Below, piece by piece: positions 23,275-36,300 of a DNA stretch of 64,000 bases. Position 1 is the stretch's first letter. Every line of letters begins with the position of its first letter. The position numbers and the translations under genes were made by a program. The notes beneath the pieces are model-generated. The model saw only the letters and a list, made by a program, of their open reading frames with translations, did not search any database and was not told the DNA's origin. This stretch comes from Erodium maritimum (taxonomy: Eukaryota > Streptophyta > Magnoliopsida > Geraniales > Geraniaceae), in the NCBI GenBank assembly GCA_963921825.1, contig OY997588.1:10864001-10928000 (forward strand), in the 5' to 3' direction.

Positions 23275-25415
23275 ACAAAACTGGAAACACAAAAAAAGCT
23301 CTCGTCTACCCTAGCCAGGGTCCAATCTATCCTAACCAGGGTCAGATCCAACCCGCTCTTGACGCGTCTCAACAGCACGGTCCACCTGACATGCTAGGGC
23401 CTCTCGTCGGTGACCTCTCCGCGTCGTCGTCTGAGGTGCATCCCCCCTCCTTGCCAGACCCCCGGCAGCGGACGGACCTCCTGGCTCTAAAGGATAAACC
23501 TGGCTCAAGCAGGTTGAGTCTGAGGGCTCTAAGGTCCCGGCGAACGGACTGGACCAGGGCGGACGTCACATGGTAGCGTGTGAGAGTCCTCAGGATCTGT
23601 TGTCCCTCTCCCGACCTCAAGTTCCCACGGAGGTGGACAGATTTCGCCATCCAATAGATCGGTCATCTGACACGAACCCTCGGTCATCAGGCGGATGAGG
23701 GCCGACTGGCTGCCCAACGGAGGTCCAATCGACCCGTATCTCCCCGGTCCCGGACTGGGAGGACGATGCTAACGAAGTACTGGTCTCGGAGGAGGGGGTT
23801 CCACTCTTCACTAAGGGCACATACCAGTTTTCCCTTGCAGCTAGGGTTGCAGGGGACCGGGTCCACAACCAGAACTCCGTCTGCGCAATGATGCTCTAGA
23901 AATGGAAAGTGACTGGCATCCAAGTGGAATTCATGTCCTCGGAAGTCACATGCTACCATTTCCCGTCCGTTGAGACGATGGAAAATGTCCGACACAGGGG
24001 TCCCTGGAGCTTCAAGGGTTTTCCCCTCCTGTTGGAGCCCCTCAGGCAATTTGTTCGGGCCAATGATATTAGTTTCCATCACGTGGAGCTCGGGGTCCGG
24101 GCGCTCAACATACCGGGGAATGCCAGAAACGACTATGTTCGCGGCCTCATCGCTGCCAGCATTGGTACCCAGGTCCCGTCGGCCCCGATCCCGTTTGCTC
24201 GTCGGGAGGACATGTTTTTGTGGCTACGGGTCCGGATGGAGTTGCAACGACCTCTAAGGCGAAGACTTTGCCTCAGATTCCCAGGTACCACAACATCTGC
24301 TGTGATTGATTTGCAATATGAAAGGATAGTAGAGTTCTGTCGCAGGTGTGGAATGTTGACCCACAGAATTTCGGGTTGCACGACTCAACTGCTGGGGATT
24401 GGTCGGGAGGAGGTTTGGTATGACCGATCTATACTGGCCCCAAACCAAATGAACGTGGATAGGCTGCTGGGGACGGTCTGGAATACCCCCCGGTGACACA
24501 CCCGTCTATCACGTATCTTCTGAGTGACCTGTCCCTGGACCCGATGATTCGCTCCAGGGAGATCACTATGGGTGAACATCTACCCGACGTAGACCATACG
24601 AAATCTGGCAATCTGGCTAAGGTTACCCCAGGAGGGGCAACCAAAGACTTGCAAGAGGGAGGGCACCGAGTCTCTGGACCGCCACCGGGCTTCACGAAGC
24701 CTGACAATTTGGCTAATGTCCACCATGCTGCTAATGCTCTGGACCGAGCTGAATCCGCTGATGTTGAAATGACCCGAGAGGGGAAGGAGAAAGATCCCTA
24801 GGGGCAACAGAAAGATCCCCAGGCTGGACTGGGGAAAGGAGGGCCCAACCGAGGAAAGGGTAAGATGCCCACCATGAAGACAAGGAGCGGGTCCTTGTAT
24901 GCTCGTCCACCGGAGTCGAGGAAGCTGATGGATGATTCGCCTCCCCAACATCACATACCGGACCAGATCTACCAGAAGAAGGAGGGGGGAGAGCAGTCGG
25001 AGGCACAGGTGTCTCCGATGCAGGAATGATCCGACCCAGCAGGGGTGGGTGGAGTCGTCTTCAGACTATACCTACAGACCTGGGACAGCCAATGCTGGGA
25101 GGTCCCGGGCAGCCTGCACATTCAGCAAAGATTATTTCCATGTTTTCTAATTACCTGCATTATGTTTGGAACACTTTATTTCTTGTTTGCTTTTGGACTA
25201 TTTCTTTTATGTCTCGTTGTATTGGGACGATGGTAAGGAGTTGTCTTGAGTTTGTGCCCACGATTTCAAGTGGGCTATTATTATAGGTCCATGAGCGCCG
25301 GGCTTGCTACGGTCGGCCCGGACATACATCTGGAACCCGAGGCGGTCACGCTTCATCCTGTTTGATTACCTATTGGTATTAATGAAAGTCTCCAGTTACC
25401 CGTTTTAAAAAAAAT
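23275..25415 (+). mobile_element. 2.1-kb LINE-derived element with ORF1 and poly-A but no ORF2
   Basis: Bounded by the 10-bp direct repeat TCAATATTGT (23265-23274 and 25416-25425), with an A-run at the 3' end (TTTTAAAAAAAA). The body codes for an L1-type ORF1 with a DUF4283-like region (YQFSLAARVAG, then a stop, then VTCYHFPSVETMENV and GPWSFKGFPLLLEPL). A zinc knuckle of the CX2CX4HX4C class follows (CRRCGMLTHRISGC) near 24340-24380. The longest intact piece is 23909-24496. Two or more stops break the frame. The 900 bp after the knuckle hold no endonuclease or reverse transcriptase, yet the element has a clean tail and TSD, so it probably moved using enzymes from another LINE. Confidence 0.8.
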
Positions 25416-25425
25416 TCAATATTGT

Positions 25426-26284
25426 TTTAGAAGTTAAACATTTTGACACCGATAATAGATGAATATAACTTATTTGGAAAAAAAAAAAAGATAGAGAATA
25501 AGGAAGTTAGGCTTATCTCTTTCATCCATCACAAGTCTCTCCACTGGAAATTCCGGTCATTCAACATCAATCATATTTTTGGGAACACTATAAACCTCTA
25601 AGTAAATAAAGAGACGTGGAAACTGGTTCGAGAAGATTTGCGTACAAAACCTATCTGATACCGACATGCCATATATGGCAACTAAAGCAAATACAACTTG
25701 TATTGTTATCCCGAGAAATTGAAATTGTGGCCAAACCCAACCATGGCCACATTTGTAGAGTCCATCTGTTCTACACATGAGAACATGATCCGATACACAT
25801 AACACCCAATACTATTTGAACCATAAATCGGGACAACCTTTTAGTGTTTATGAACGAGAACTGTCGGTCTACTTTTTTTACGTAGAAAATATTTGTTTTG
25901 TCTTAAAACTAATTGTTTTTTTCCTGTCTGACCTTATCGTGTGATAATACCATATTTAAGACAGTGAATATATAGAACCAAATGTTTTACATGGTAATAA
26001 AAGATGGAGATGGGGTATTTTTTGTTGTTGAAAATAGTCACATTTAATAACAAGAGTTTTAAAAGTCCCAAGGTGGCGAGATTTTGCAAAGTGATTGATT
26101 TGGGCATGTAACCACCCAGGCATGATGGCGGGACGAAAACATAAAATGAGAGCTGTTTAGATACAAGTAACTTGGTGTTAGTCATTTGTCACAGAAAGGT
26201 GAACAATCTCATTTTATCTAAGAAATGGATCATCTTTAAACAATATAATTTTTATGTTGGCTCCGTGAAGAATTGTCTATTTTA
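25426..26284. other. AT-rich intergenic DNA
   Basis: No gene, repeat ends or RNA recognised. Short open frames here are at background level. Confidence 0.4.
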
Positions 26285-26300
26285 CATATGAAGCGTAGTT

Positions 26301-29300
26301 TCTTTTTTTTTTAGCAAATCAATGAGGCTTTTTATTGATAATAAAACAGAATTATATAAAGAATCTTATAACGACAACTTATTAAAGAGTAGTGATGGAA
26401 ATAAAAAGGGGGAGAAAATGTCTTAGTCCATGAGCATGGAATTCTCGATCATGTAGCAGCAGACTCGATAACATTAGGGAAACAAAAGTAGGGGCATCGC
26501 AACCAGTAACTAGTCAAGAGGTAGATAAGCAGCATCTCTCCTGACTCGACCTGTCATCCTTGAGCTTGGATTTGGAGCTGTATGTGGCTCAATTGTCGAG
26601 GAGAAACCGATAATAACCTGATAGTTAAGGTAATTTCACCTAATATCTAGGAAAAAACTCGACTCTCGTCGGCGTCGTGTGAGAGCTCGCATGTGTGTCG
26701 TGGTTCCAATAGGATCGCCTCGGTTCCTGCCGGAGCTGTGTCTCGGACGTTTAGATCTGCCGCACTCTCAAATCTACTGCCTCCTACGTCTTTTAATCTG
26801 GTACAGCTGGTGTCGTGGGTGTCTTGTTGCTCAACCGGTCGGAATCTGCTCGTCGGATTCTTCAGCTGTTATTTACAGGTACATCGTCATCGCGTCGGAC
26901 CGGTGACAGGGTCCTGGGTTTGGTCGCGTCGGGCTTGGTCCTGGGTCGCCCCGTATGGGCCTCGTCGGGCCTGGCCTGGACTGTGACATGGCCTGGGTCG
27001 CAGCCTTGGGCATGGGCCAGTTGGCCCAGTTCGACTATTGGGTTTGGCCTGGCCAAGCTTTCGGACTGGGTCGGGTCTTGTGCCAACAGAAGGCCTGGGC
27101 CTGGCCCGGTTCCGTTTAAGGTTTTTCGGATCTGTTCTCGTCGTGCTGGTTTGGTTCGCCGCTCTTTCCCTTGTTCCAGACTTTGTGTCTGGTATGTTCC
27201 TTCACCCTACTCGACGGAGCTGCTCGCCGGTTCTGTTCGGCTCCCGAGCAGTTACAAGGATGTCGGTCCGATTTGGGTGTTGGCCTCCGGGTTACCCGAC
27301 TCCATTGTTTCTCCCTTGAGGAGGTGTGGTGGGGGGATTGATCAGTTTTGGAGGTGAGTTTACAGAGATGCTCATCGGACGTGCTTCTACATCAACTTGG
27401 GTTCGTCGGGGTTATGGTGGTTCTTTGAGGCTTTCGGGGTGAGCGTTGCATCGGAGGCGCCTTTTTCAGAGCTGGTCGTGGGACACGCTTCTTCATCCTC
27501 CAGGAAGTGGATTGTTGTGGCTATGGTCTGGGCGCAGCTGTTGGTTCGCTCTGTTGCCTTGCGTTTCTTTTCAGGTCTGGTCGTGGGATGCGTTTTTTCA
27601 TCCCCCAAGTGTTGATCGTCGTGGACCTGGTGATTAGCTGAGGCTTACTGGTATTCCTTTTCTCCTGCTATAGTTTAATGTTCCCTTCATTGTGCCTCTA
27701 TCGTTATTTGTTGGTTTTATTCTGCTTCCTCCCACTTTGTTGGGTAGGATTCGTCGGTTTTTGGGTGTTGGCCCTCGACGAGTAGTTTGGCCTTAGTGTC
27801 GTTAAGTAACTTTCCTTCAATATCGATTTTAGTATAGTGGGTTCTGGAGGGTATTACCCTTTAGATCTGTCTTCGTCGTTTGTGGTGTTGGTCACCGACT
27901 TGTTAGTGACCGTCTTCTAGTCTGTGTGACGGATTGATGGTCCTAATGAGACAGGGTGGTCTTCTTTCTATGGAAGTGGATTGGTTTATTTCAGTATCGT
28001 TTGTGCTTAATGTTTGGAAAATCAGGGTTCTGACATTTTCTTTCTTGTGGGCTTCATGGTAGAAAAATCAGGGTTTTAGACCTAGTTCACTGTTTTGTTC
28101 TTAATGGTTGTAAAATTTGGGTATTTAGACCTTCATTGTTTAGTTTGCTCCCATGTTGGGAAGTTGAGGTTCCTTGTTTAGGAATGCTCTTCCATCTTGT
28201 ATTGTTCTGTTTGGTTGTGGGTTAGTGGCTGAACTTGTTTAGTCCCTTGGTTCTTTTTGTTGGGCGAAAATTAGTTTGGTTCCCAGAATTTTCGGACCAT
28301 ACCCCTTCAGTTTCGGTGCCTTCCTTTTTCATTCTCTGAAAAGGTTGTGCTTTTATAAATTTCTTGGCTTATTAAAAAAATTGTCAGGGAGAACACCATG
28401 AGAGAGGGGGACCAGAGTCTCGGGCTTCCACCGAGCAGAGAAGGGCGGAGTATGCATCCCTATGCACACTTCGATGTAGTAGGGGCGACCATTGACCTTG
28501 GTGAGGTTACTTGGCATATCTCGTCTCGTCCTTCTCCAGTACACATTGCCTCGTGTCTGTTGTTGGGTCATCCAGATTCTTTTTCTTGGGGGCCTGTGTC
28601 ACAACAATCAGCTGTTCATCCTTAAGGCTAAACTTAGCGATCACTTTCCTAGTCTGGAGGGTAACCGGGGTCTCATATGGGGTGATTTGGGTGAATGGTC
28701 ATTCCTTGCCCTCTTGGGTCCTCTCCATTTTCTGAACGATATGGATCATCCTCCCATGCATAGGTCGAACCATGGCCAGAGAAGGTGGCATGTTGGGTTT
28801 GGGAAACATGGTCCCATTATTCGGGTCCAAGTATGGGCAACTGGTTTAGGCGGGAGATCTTGCATCAGTGTCAAGGACGAGAGGGCCAGGGGCGAAGCTT
28901 GGGAGGACAATGATTCTTGGAGCATTGAGCCTCCTAGGGGTGTATGTGGTTTGGATATTCCAACTCATATTGCACTTATGTTTGTTCGGAGTGGGTTCCG
29001 ACCAAGTCCTTCGAATGCCCACCTTGATGTGAAGAAATTTTGGAGCCATAAGAGAAAGGTCGTAATTGGGTGGTTCCATCGGTTGGAGTGAGTCCCTCCG
29101 TCTGCATTCACTCGCCTGGTGTCTGATGCATCCATAGTAAAAACAGAAGGCTGGAAGGTGGATGTATTGGAGATGGGAATTGATTGGTGTCGTGTGATCA
29201 TACATAGTAACCATGACCGTCAATCTAAGTAGTGTAGCCATATCCTTCCAAAAGCGCACTCGGAGTACACCTCAACTACCCATGCCTGACGTATCCGTTC

Positions 29301-30532
29301 GAATATCCACACAACCCCTAAGTGCATCGCGTATCCTCCATCTTGTTGCCCTAGTGAGGCTATGCCATGGGAGGTCCGATATCACTGCCCACAATTGAAG
29401 TTCTGAGAATGGGAGGGTTGATGGGTTCACTCTTGGTATGAGGTCTTCGATAATGAGTGGTGCATTCTCGATAGACTAAGGTTCTGATCGTCAGATACGT
29501 TCTTTTTCTGTTTGAGATGTGAAGTGGTTACCTGAGATTCACCATCCTAAGTCCCTAATCACAATTCCCTCGTGATTCCAGACCTTATTCCTGCATTCGA
29601 TGATTTTCTAATCATATTCCTACAGTTTGAACAATCTACCAACCAAGAAATATTTGGTATGGGCCTTGATACGATCATTCTCGGGGTTTTCAGGGAGTAT
29701 TCTCATCATCGTCCTCCTCCATCTGGAGGCTATCAAATCTCTCTTAAAGGGCCATTATGGTTTTCATATGAGACTGGCCAAGGTCTAGGTGGATCAAGGT
29801 ACCATCGGTTGTATACCTGGTAGATGGGTCTTTAATCTTAGTCTACCAGTTGGGCTAGATCCATCACCCCGAGGTCCTACTCCATTTGGGTGCAACCGTG
29901 GGCTGACCCTGGGTAGAACCACTGATACTCTCTGTAAAAGATCCATCGGGGCCGGTAGCATGGACGTGTCTAGGGACAACATCCTGGGCTTAGGTTGGGA
30001 GGGATACTAGGGGAGAATTTCCTACGACAACGCTCCCAAGCGACTAGTGGTCATAGGAACTGAGGGGGTTGGAGGCGATGATCATGGAGATCTGGCCGTC
30101 ATCGTCATCGGTACGACATCGAAGGCCATTTCCAATCAGTGATACCTTGATGGGTTTGGTGCCAAAATGGACAGTGAATTCATAGGCATTAGGGGCAAGG
30201 GTCAGAGAGGTTTTGAATTGACCGTTTGACCTTTTTTCGGTACCGGAGGGGTTTAAAGTGTTCGATATTTAAGATCGGTGGCATATAACCGGGTTCGCCA
30301 AACGCAATCGATGTTTGGCCCACGACGGATTTGGGCAAGAGAGGACTTACCTTATCGGTGTTAAACACCAATAAAGTGGGGGGTTGGACTGGGACAGACT
30401 TTATGCAGCAAACCTGGTAATAAAACGAGGTCGACGGTGGCGGAGGCGACGAGGAGCTTTGGAAGCGACGTGAGAGGTGAGCGGTGGTATTGGATAAAAA
30501 CGAGAGAACCCTATAGAACCATTTTTCGGAGC
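26301..30532 (-). mobile_element. Minus-strand LINE with a perfect 16-bp target duplication, containing a second retroelement
   Basis: The 16-bp sequence CATATGAAGCGTAGTT occurs at 26285-26300 and again at 30533-30548. Directly inside the left copy is a T-rich run (the antisense poly-A tail), so the element reads right to left. Its 5' part (30530 to about 28390) contains a degenerate ORF1. A zinc knuckle survives near 29130-29180 as FCFYYGCIRHQASEC, with the second Cys replaced by Tyr. The 3' untranslated part is 26301-26590. Between them sits a plus-strand element (about 26609-28382). No endonuclease/RT coding was seen, so the host element is also ORF1-only, about 2.4 kb without the insert. 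Confidence 0.85.
26609..28382 (+). mobile_element. Plus-strand retroelement nested in the minus-strand LINE
   Basis: GC-rich leader-like sequence from about 26650, short broken frames, then AT-rich 3' sequence ending TTTCTTGGCTTATTAAAAAAA at about 28380. It is flanked by similar but not identical sequence (AATTGTCGAGGAGAAACC at 26591 and AATTGTCAGGGAGAACACC at 28379), which may be a decayed target duplication. No RT or ORF1 domain was recognised. The left edge is uncertain. Confidence 0.55.
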
Positions 30533-30548
30533 CATATGAAGCGTAGTT

Positions 30549-31500
30549 AATTAATGTCGAGTTGTAAAAAAAATTAAGAAGGTTTTTTAGAGGATTATGA
30601 AGGTAAGAATAGTTTCTTGGGATAACATTGATTTCCAGCCTAGTCGGAAAGGTCATTTGGACGTCCTAACCGTCTGCGATCTTTTGTCACATACTCTAAC
30701 TCAAAGGTCGACTCAATTTACAAAAACTATCAAAATATGTCCAAGATAACGACTCTGTTAGGCAATATAACACGTGCATGTCACGTGTACTGTTTCAAAT
30801 TTAAATATGGCTATTTCCCCCGACCTTTGTTACACTTCTTCACTTTAACTATGTAATGTTTCACACGAACCATCAAAATCTAAGTTGAGTTATGTTGTGA
30901 TGGTTTAAAATTTAAGGGATTTGTTTTATATATAAAAAACATTGTCCATGAATCAAATTGCAATCACAACATATCCTTAAAATCTAATTAAGATTTTTCT
31001 TGGGCATTATCAATGTTGTTTTAATGGGTAATAGTCATAGAAACTTGTTGCTCTTCATCGTCTCGTCCTCAAGGTCCTCTCTTGGGAGGCATGTCTGCAA
31101 AGGCTATCTCCAGCAATGATTGGAGACAAATCAGAATGTCATAGTTGGAAGGCTCAACAATTAGAATGACCATCAGCCAGGAGAAGTTACTATACAATAA
31201 TAATAGTTAATTGATACTTGTGAATTTTGCACACAAATGAGCCTGTGAACTAGAATTATTAGAGAGAATTGAGGTTTTACAGATATGAACATAGTTCACT
31301 GTATTTGGCTTTTGACCACTCCTATGTAATGTTTTTGTTCATGCAAATTGACTATAGTGAGTTTTTGTAACAAGAAACAAGTTTCTACAAAACGATTCAT
31401 CGTGTGAAGTTTGATATGCTTTTTATTTTACTTCTGAGTTTTGGGAAACGAATGGGAAAAGCATAACACGGGTCTTTATTCTTCTATGACATTAATGCAT
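30549..31500. other. AT-rich intergenic DNA
   Basis: No gene or repeat boundary recognised between the LINE and the Harbinger pseudogene to its right. Confidence 0.4.
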
Positions 31501-31534
31501 GGCAACCGCTTCCCGCATGATTGTGGGGAAGAAC

Positions 31535-32205
31535 CTAGGGTCTTTCTTTGAAAATTGTGCAACCCACGCAACCGTACAGTTCTTCCACTCTTAAAGCATG
31601 CAGTCGAGACTCCCTAACATGCTCAGGAAACCGTGTGCTTCGTTGATTTTCAGCATACGACATACATTTTTCTCGGTTGGGCGCCGTAAATATGTTCGTC
31701 CGAAAATCTAGATAACGCCCAAGAAGAACTTCCGAACACACTCCTAAGTAGTGCTCTCTGTCATTCACAAGTACTCGTAAATGGAATCACTAACAGATCT
31801 ATAACATAGCTGACGAAGTACTGTCGTGTAATTTTGGTGTGAAGTGAATCCGGGCTTCCCTCGAGCATCAGGTCGTTGACGAAAGAATCCATATCGGTCA
31901 CTCAATGTATCCTTGATTCGTAGGAAAATTTTCTACCAGAAACGACGGCGGAAGTGACGTTCTATGTACACTAGATTAAGAGCAAAGTAGTCAACCATCA
32001 ACCGTTCTTCTCCCTCATCTCGCGTTCGATCTGTCCATTTTCGTCGTGGTCTAGCCGATGATTATGACCCCTCGGCCTCCCCATCTTCTACCGTTTGATG
32101 GAGTCTTGCCACAATATAATTTGCAAGCTGTTAAGTAAGTCTCAGTGACAACTTCTCCCTAACTTTGTTCAATTGTTGGGGAGTCATTTCAACTAATTCA
32201 ACCAT
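31535..32205 (-). pseudogene. Second PIF/Harbinger transposase relic
   Basis: Minus-strand translation across frames gives EERLMVDYFALNLVYIERHFRRRF, then FFRQRPDARGKPGFTSHQN, LRQLCYRSVSDSIYEYL, and, after frame shifts, INEAHGFPEH and GSLDCMH. These are the same blocks as in the transposase at 12021-12638, in the same order, but with several stops and frameshifts. No clean terminal repeats were found. The sequence CTATGCGGATACTCTAATAG near 32535 may be a mutated terminus. It is older and more decayed than the element at 11567. Confidence 0.75.
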
Positions 32206-33393
32206 TTTTTAACGTGGATCCATCGAAGATTGTGAGAAGAGGTAGGAGAGATGTGGTTGAGAAGATATGTGAACTCGGAGTGAGAGATTTCAATATATAG
32301 AGGAAATTAAGGATTTAAAAATCAGACGACACATGTCGCTGCACCGTTGGATCGATGACTAACTGTTGGGGTCAATGTGGACCGCGTCGCTACTTCATTT
32401 TGTCACAAGATCATGTGGAGAGCGATGTTGCAACGACGTCTTGCAACGCCTCCTACGACGAGCCTTCGTGGTAGGAGTCGTGGTTTCACCTGCGATGAAG
32501 GCACTACAACAACGCAACTACGACCCTATGCGGATACTCTAATAGAGATTGGTTTGCAATCTATCAATTGAGGTTGTTAAAGTGAAAGCATCTCAAGTAA
32601 TGTGCTATTTCTATGTAATCTATTATGTTTTTGTAGATTTGGGCAAATAAAATTAGGTCCCATTATAAGAACTCACCGTAACTGGATTGAACAAAAATTG
32701 GAGATAATAGCCCGTTATAAAATCATGATCTTAGACCAAGCCCATTTTATACTGGGCTCAACGGCCCGGCCCTATCACTGAACAAAACTGGGATGTTGCA
32801 ACGGCGCCGTTTGCATTTGCCCATCAGCTCACGCGATGGTGTTTTCTGTAGAACACTAATGCTAACGAATTTGGAGACATATGTTTGTGATTCACTGAAA
32901 CAAAACCAAGTCCAACGCCATTGTCGGAAGATTATTCTTCACAGCTCCATTGAAGAAGAAGAAGAAGAAGAAGAAGAAGAAAAGCTTCTCCATCTGGATT
33001 TTCCCGTTAATCTCGGCGTCTTCTTCTCCTGTTCCTCGACCAGGTACCATTTCCGTTGAATTTGTTGTTGCAAATCTGAATTTGATATTGTGATTCGTTC
33101 GTAGAGGAAACATATACTATTTAGCAATGTAGCGGTGATTTACGGGGAATTTCTTTAAAGTTGTCTAGTTAAAGATGAGTGAGAATTAGGGTTAGGCTCA
33201 CTGAGGAGAAGGCAGTTAGGGTTTTGTTGGAATAACTCTGATTCCAGTGTTTGTCGAAGAAGGGATGAAAAGACAGACTGTTTCTTCTTTTTCAAAATTT
33301 TATCTTTGTTCAGTAACTGTTGAGTGTGGAGAAGCAAGTGCCTTTTTTTCTATCTAAGTTCTCACTTCGTATATGGTGTGTTTAGAGTTGGAG
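32206..33393 (+). promoter_or_regulatory. Upstream region and 5' leader of the ARID gene
   Basis: Left part (32206-32600) is transposon debris. Near 32740-32775 there are clustered GCCCA/TGGGC motifs (ACCAAGCCCATTTTATACTG, GGGCTCAACGGCCCGGCCC) resembling site II elements of housekeeping plant promoters. The leader probably contains a (GAA)10 tract (32952-32981) and an intron from about 33042 (CCAG|GTACC) to 33383 (GTTTAG), which would place the start at 33394. Promoter function is inferred. Confidence 0.45.
32952..32981 (+). repeat. (GAA)10 microsatellite in the probable ARID 5' leader
   Basis: Ten uninterrupted GAA units. GAA/CTT tracts are common in plant 5' leaders. Confidence 0.9.
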
Positions 33394-36300
33394 ATGGGTG
33401 ATGTGAACGAAAAGGAGGAAACTGGGCAGGAATTACCAGATGGGTTAGAGGACAAACAGCAGAATGATGAGCTCAGGCAAGTTGAAGAGCACGATTATCC
33501 TGAGCCAATGGAGGAGAACAAGGATCCTAATAAAAAGTCAAATTCTGACTCTTTGCCTATGGAGGAGGACGAAGCAAGTCCCTGCTCAAATGGGAATTTG
33601 ATACCTGAGGCTGAGACAGATCCTGCCTCTGATGATGAGAATGTGGAATTGCAATGTGATCAAGAGAAAGATCAAGCTTCTCCTCCCTCTTCTCCTTTAC
33701 ATGAGGACCAAGCTTCGGTAAAGCCTGATACCGAATCCACTTTAGACGTCAAACCTGAAGAACATCAAGAATTGGCTGAGAGTAAAACTGGCAGAGAAAA
33801 TGAATCTACCATTTCAGTGATTCATACACAAGTTGCCGAAGCCGCAATTAAAGATTCTATAACCGACGCTTCAGATTTGCCCGAGGGACATGCTCAGGGT
33901 GATGGGGGTACTGTATGTGTAAGTGTAACCCATATTGAAGAACCTGCTACCCCTCATTATGGATCTTCGGACATAAAGGCTGAAATTGAGAATGGAGAAG
34001 AGTTGAATAAAGGGTTGCATGCATCAGTAACTCCTGCACCTGAAGATAATGGGAACTCAAACGCAAAACACTCATTTCTTTGTTATGATGATCATATGTA
34101 TTATGAGGGTAGTGAATCAGGAACAGAAGAGGATCAGTTGGAATTTATGAAGGAGCTGGAGAATTTTTTTAAGGAAATGAGCATGGAATTCAAGCCTCCT
34201 AAATTTTATGGAGAGGGGTTGAATTGCCTTAAGTAAGTTTTAGCTGAGCTCATGCATTTGTATACAAATTATAATATTGTATTTTTCGGTACTATATAAG
34301 TTGTCAAACTTTATTTTTTTTATCCTAATTGGTGCCATATATTATCGGTCTAAGGTTGTGGAGAGCTGTGAATAAATTGGGTGGCTATGAAAAGGTATGC
34401 AATAATTTTACCTAGGTTATCTTTAGTTTTAGTTCATTACGTTTCGACCTGTGTCACGTAATTTGTTGCTCACAGTATTGTGTTTGGTTCATGGGATTTG
34501 CCAACCGATATTTGTATAGCCCTGCATATCATACATTCTTTTAACTTACTATGCTCAGAATCATTCATTTGGTATGTTACAGCACAGAGATATAATCGGT
34601 GCTATTTTTCGATAGGTGACTTCATGTAAGCTGTGGCGACAAGTGGGAGAGTCTTTTAAACCCCCAAAGTAAGGATCAATATCTAGCCTGCCTTTCAAGC
34701 TTCATTATGTCGAGATATGGGCTATAGCTTAGTTGTGTGACCAATAATTGTTTTACCTGTTTGAGCAGTGCATATCAGTAGTAGATCATTTTTGTGCTCA
34801 TTTGCTCAAATGATTTGATGAACATGTATTATTTGGCTGAATGTTTAGTTCTTTTGCAGAACATGTACTACCGTTTCATGGACCTTCAGAATATTTTATG
34901 AGAAGGTTATTTTTTCTTCTAATACTTCATGTGTCAGTAATCTATTCACGTGATTTGGTGTGAAGTCCTCTCTCCTTGTATGTATGTTTGTAATCGTTTG
35001 TGTAAACATAAGTTTCTATCATGTGTCCCGCACGCGGATAATCTTATACAATTCAAGATTTTACATATAGGTAATAAGTCACTCTTATCTTATTCGTTTT
35101 GTAGGCACTCCTTGACTATGAAAGGCATAAGACTCGTGGTGGTGAGCTTATTGTACCCATTGCTTCTCACATTGAACCTATAGTTGTTGAAAATCAGGTA
35201 ATCATCAAAACAAATTATTTTTGTCTTCACACTTCATTTATTTAGCATACATGGCAAGATCATGCTAGTATTCCTACTAAGTGGTACGACAGTTTTTGTA
35301 CCTTGTTGTGCTGACCTTAGTCCAGGTATTTCTATGGGTTTCTTTTTATGGATACATAAAAGATATTTTATTCTGTAGTCAGATTCTTTAGTGTGACATT
35401 GAAGTTACAAAGTAATAACATTTCAAAATTCAACATACCACCTAACCCTTGTTTATAATGAAATCGTCAAACAACATTCTTTTCTTGTCGTACTTAAAGA
35501 TGTTAAATTACTCTAGTCCAAAGCTTAAGCTATTAGGTGGAGGGCCCAACTAGTATATCAAGAATTCTAATGTACATTCACCCGATATGAGATAACTTCA
35601 ATAATCCTTTTGATGTGAACAAAAATTCATTATTTTGGATTCATCAACAGATAGACTAGTCTTTTGGGTCAAGTGTGATGTTCAACTCGTAAATGATGAC
35701 TTTAATAATTTGCTCCTCTATGGCAAGGCCCGTGTCTCTCAGCAAGACTGTTAGGAGAATTACAATGAGACTGAGGAGACAAAGGCCTTACTAGGAGAAG
35801 CACACTAGGGAAGCTTATGATGTGCAAATTGGACACAACTCTTGACCCAAAAGACTAGTTTAGTAGGTATGGGTTCAAGGTCTATATCAACCCTTTTTGC
35901 ATTACATATTTAGAGCATCTTCATTGGTAGCTAGGGATGGCAATGGGGCGGGGTTGGGGCGGGGACCCCAGTCCCCGTCCCACGTCCCCCCTACTCGCCC
36001 CATCCCCGTGTTGACCCCGCCCCGCGGGGACCCCACGGGGACGGGACGGGGAACGGGGATTTTATTCCCCGTCTCATTCTTAATGAAATAATTATTTTAA
36101 TACCCTGTATAGTTATAGTCTAACATATTTTGAATTAAAACATACAAACATTGTCTTATAATGTGTCCAGTTCATGCTTATTATACTTCCAGCCCAACCC
36201 ATTGTAGTATCCTAACAGGGCATACCCTCACCCTCACGCACTCTTCCAAGTTCTAATTATATATTATATAAAAGTAGGAATATTTGATAAAATTTATTAC

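Noticed and set aside
23909..24496. 195-codon zinc-knuckle protein as a host gene
   Set aside because: DUF4283-like region plus CX2CX4HX4C knuckle, broken upstream frame, poly-A end and target duplication identify LINE ORF1.
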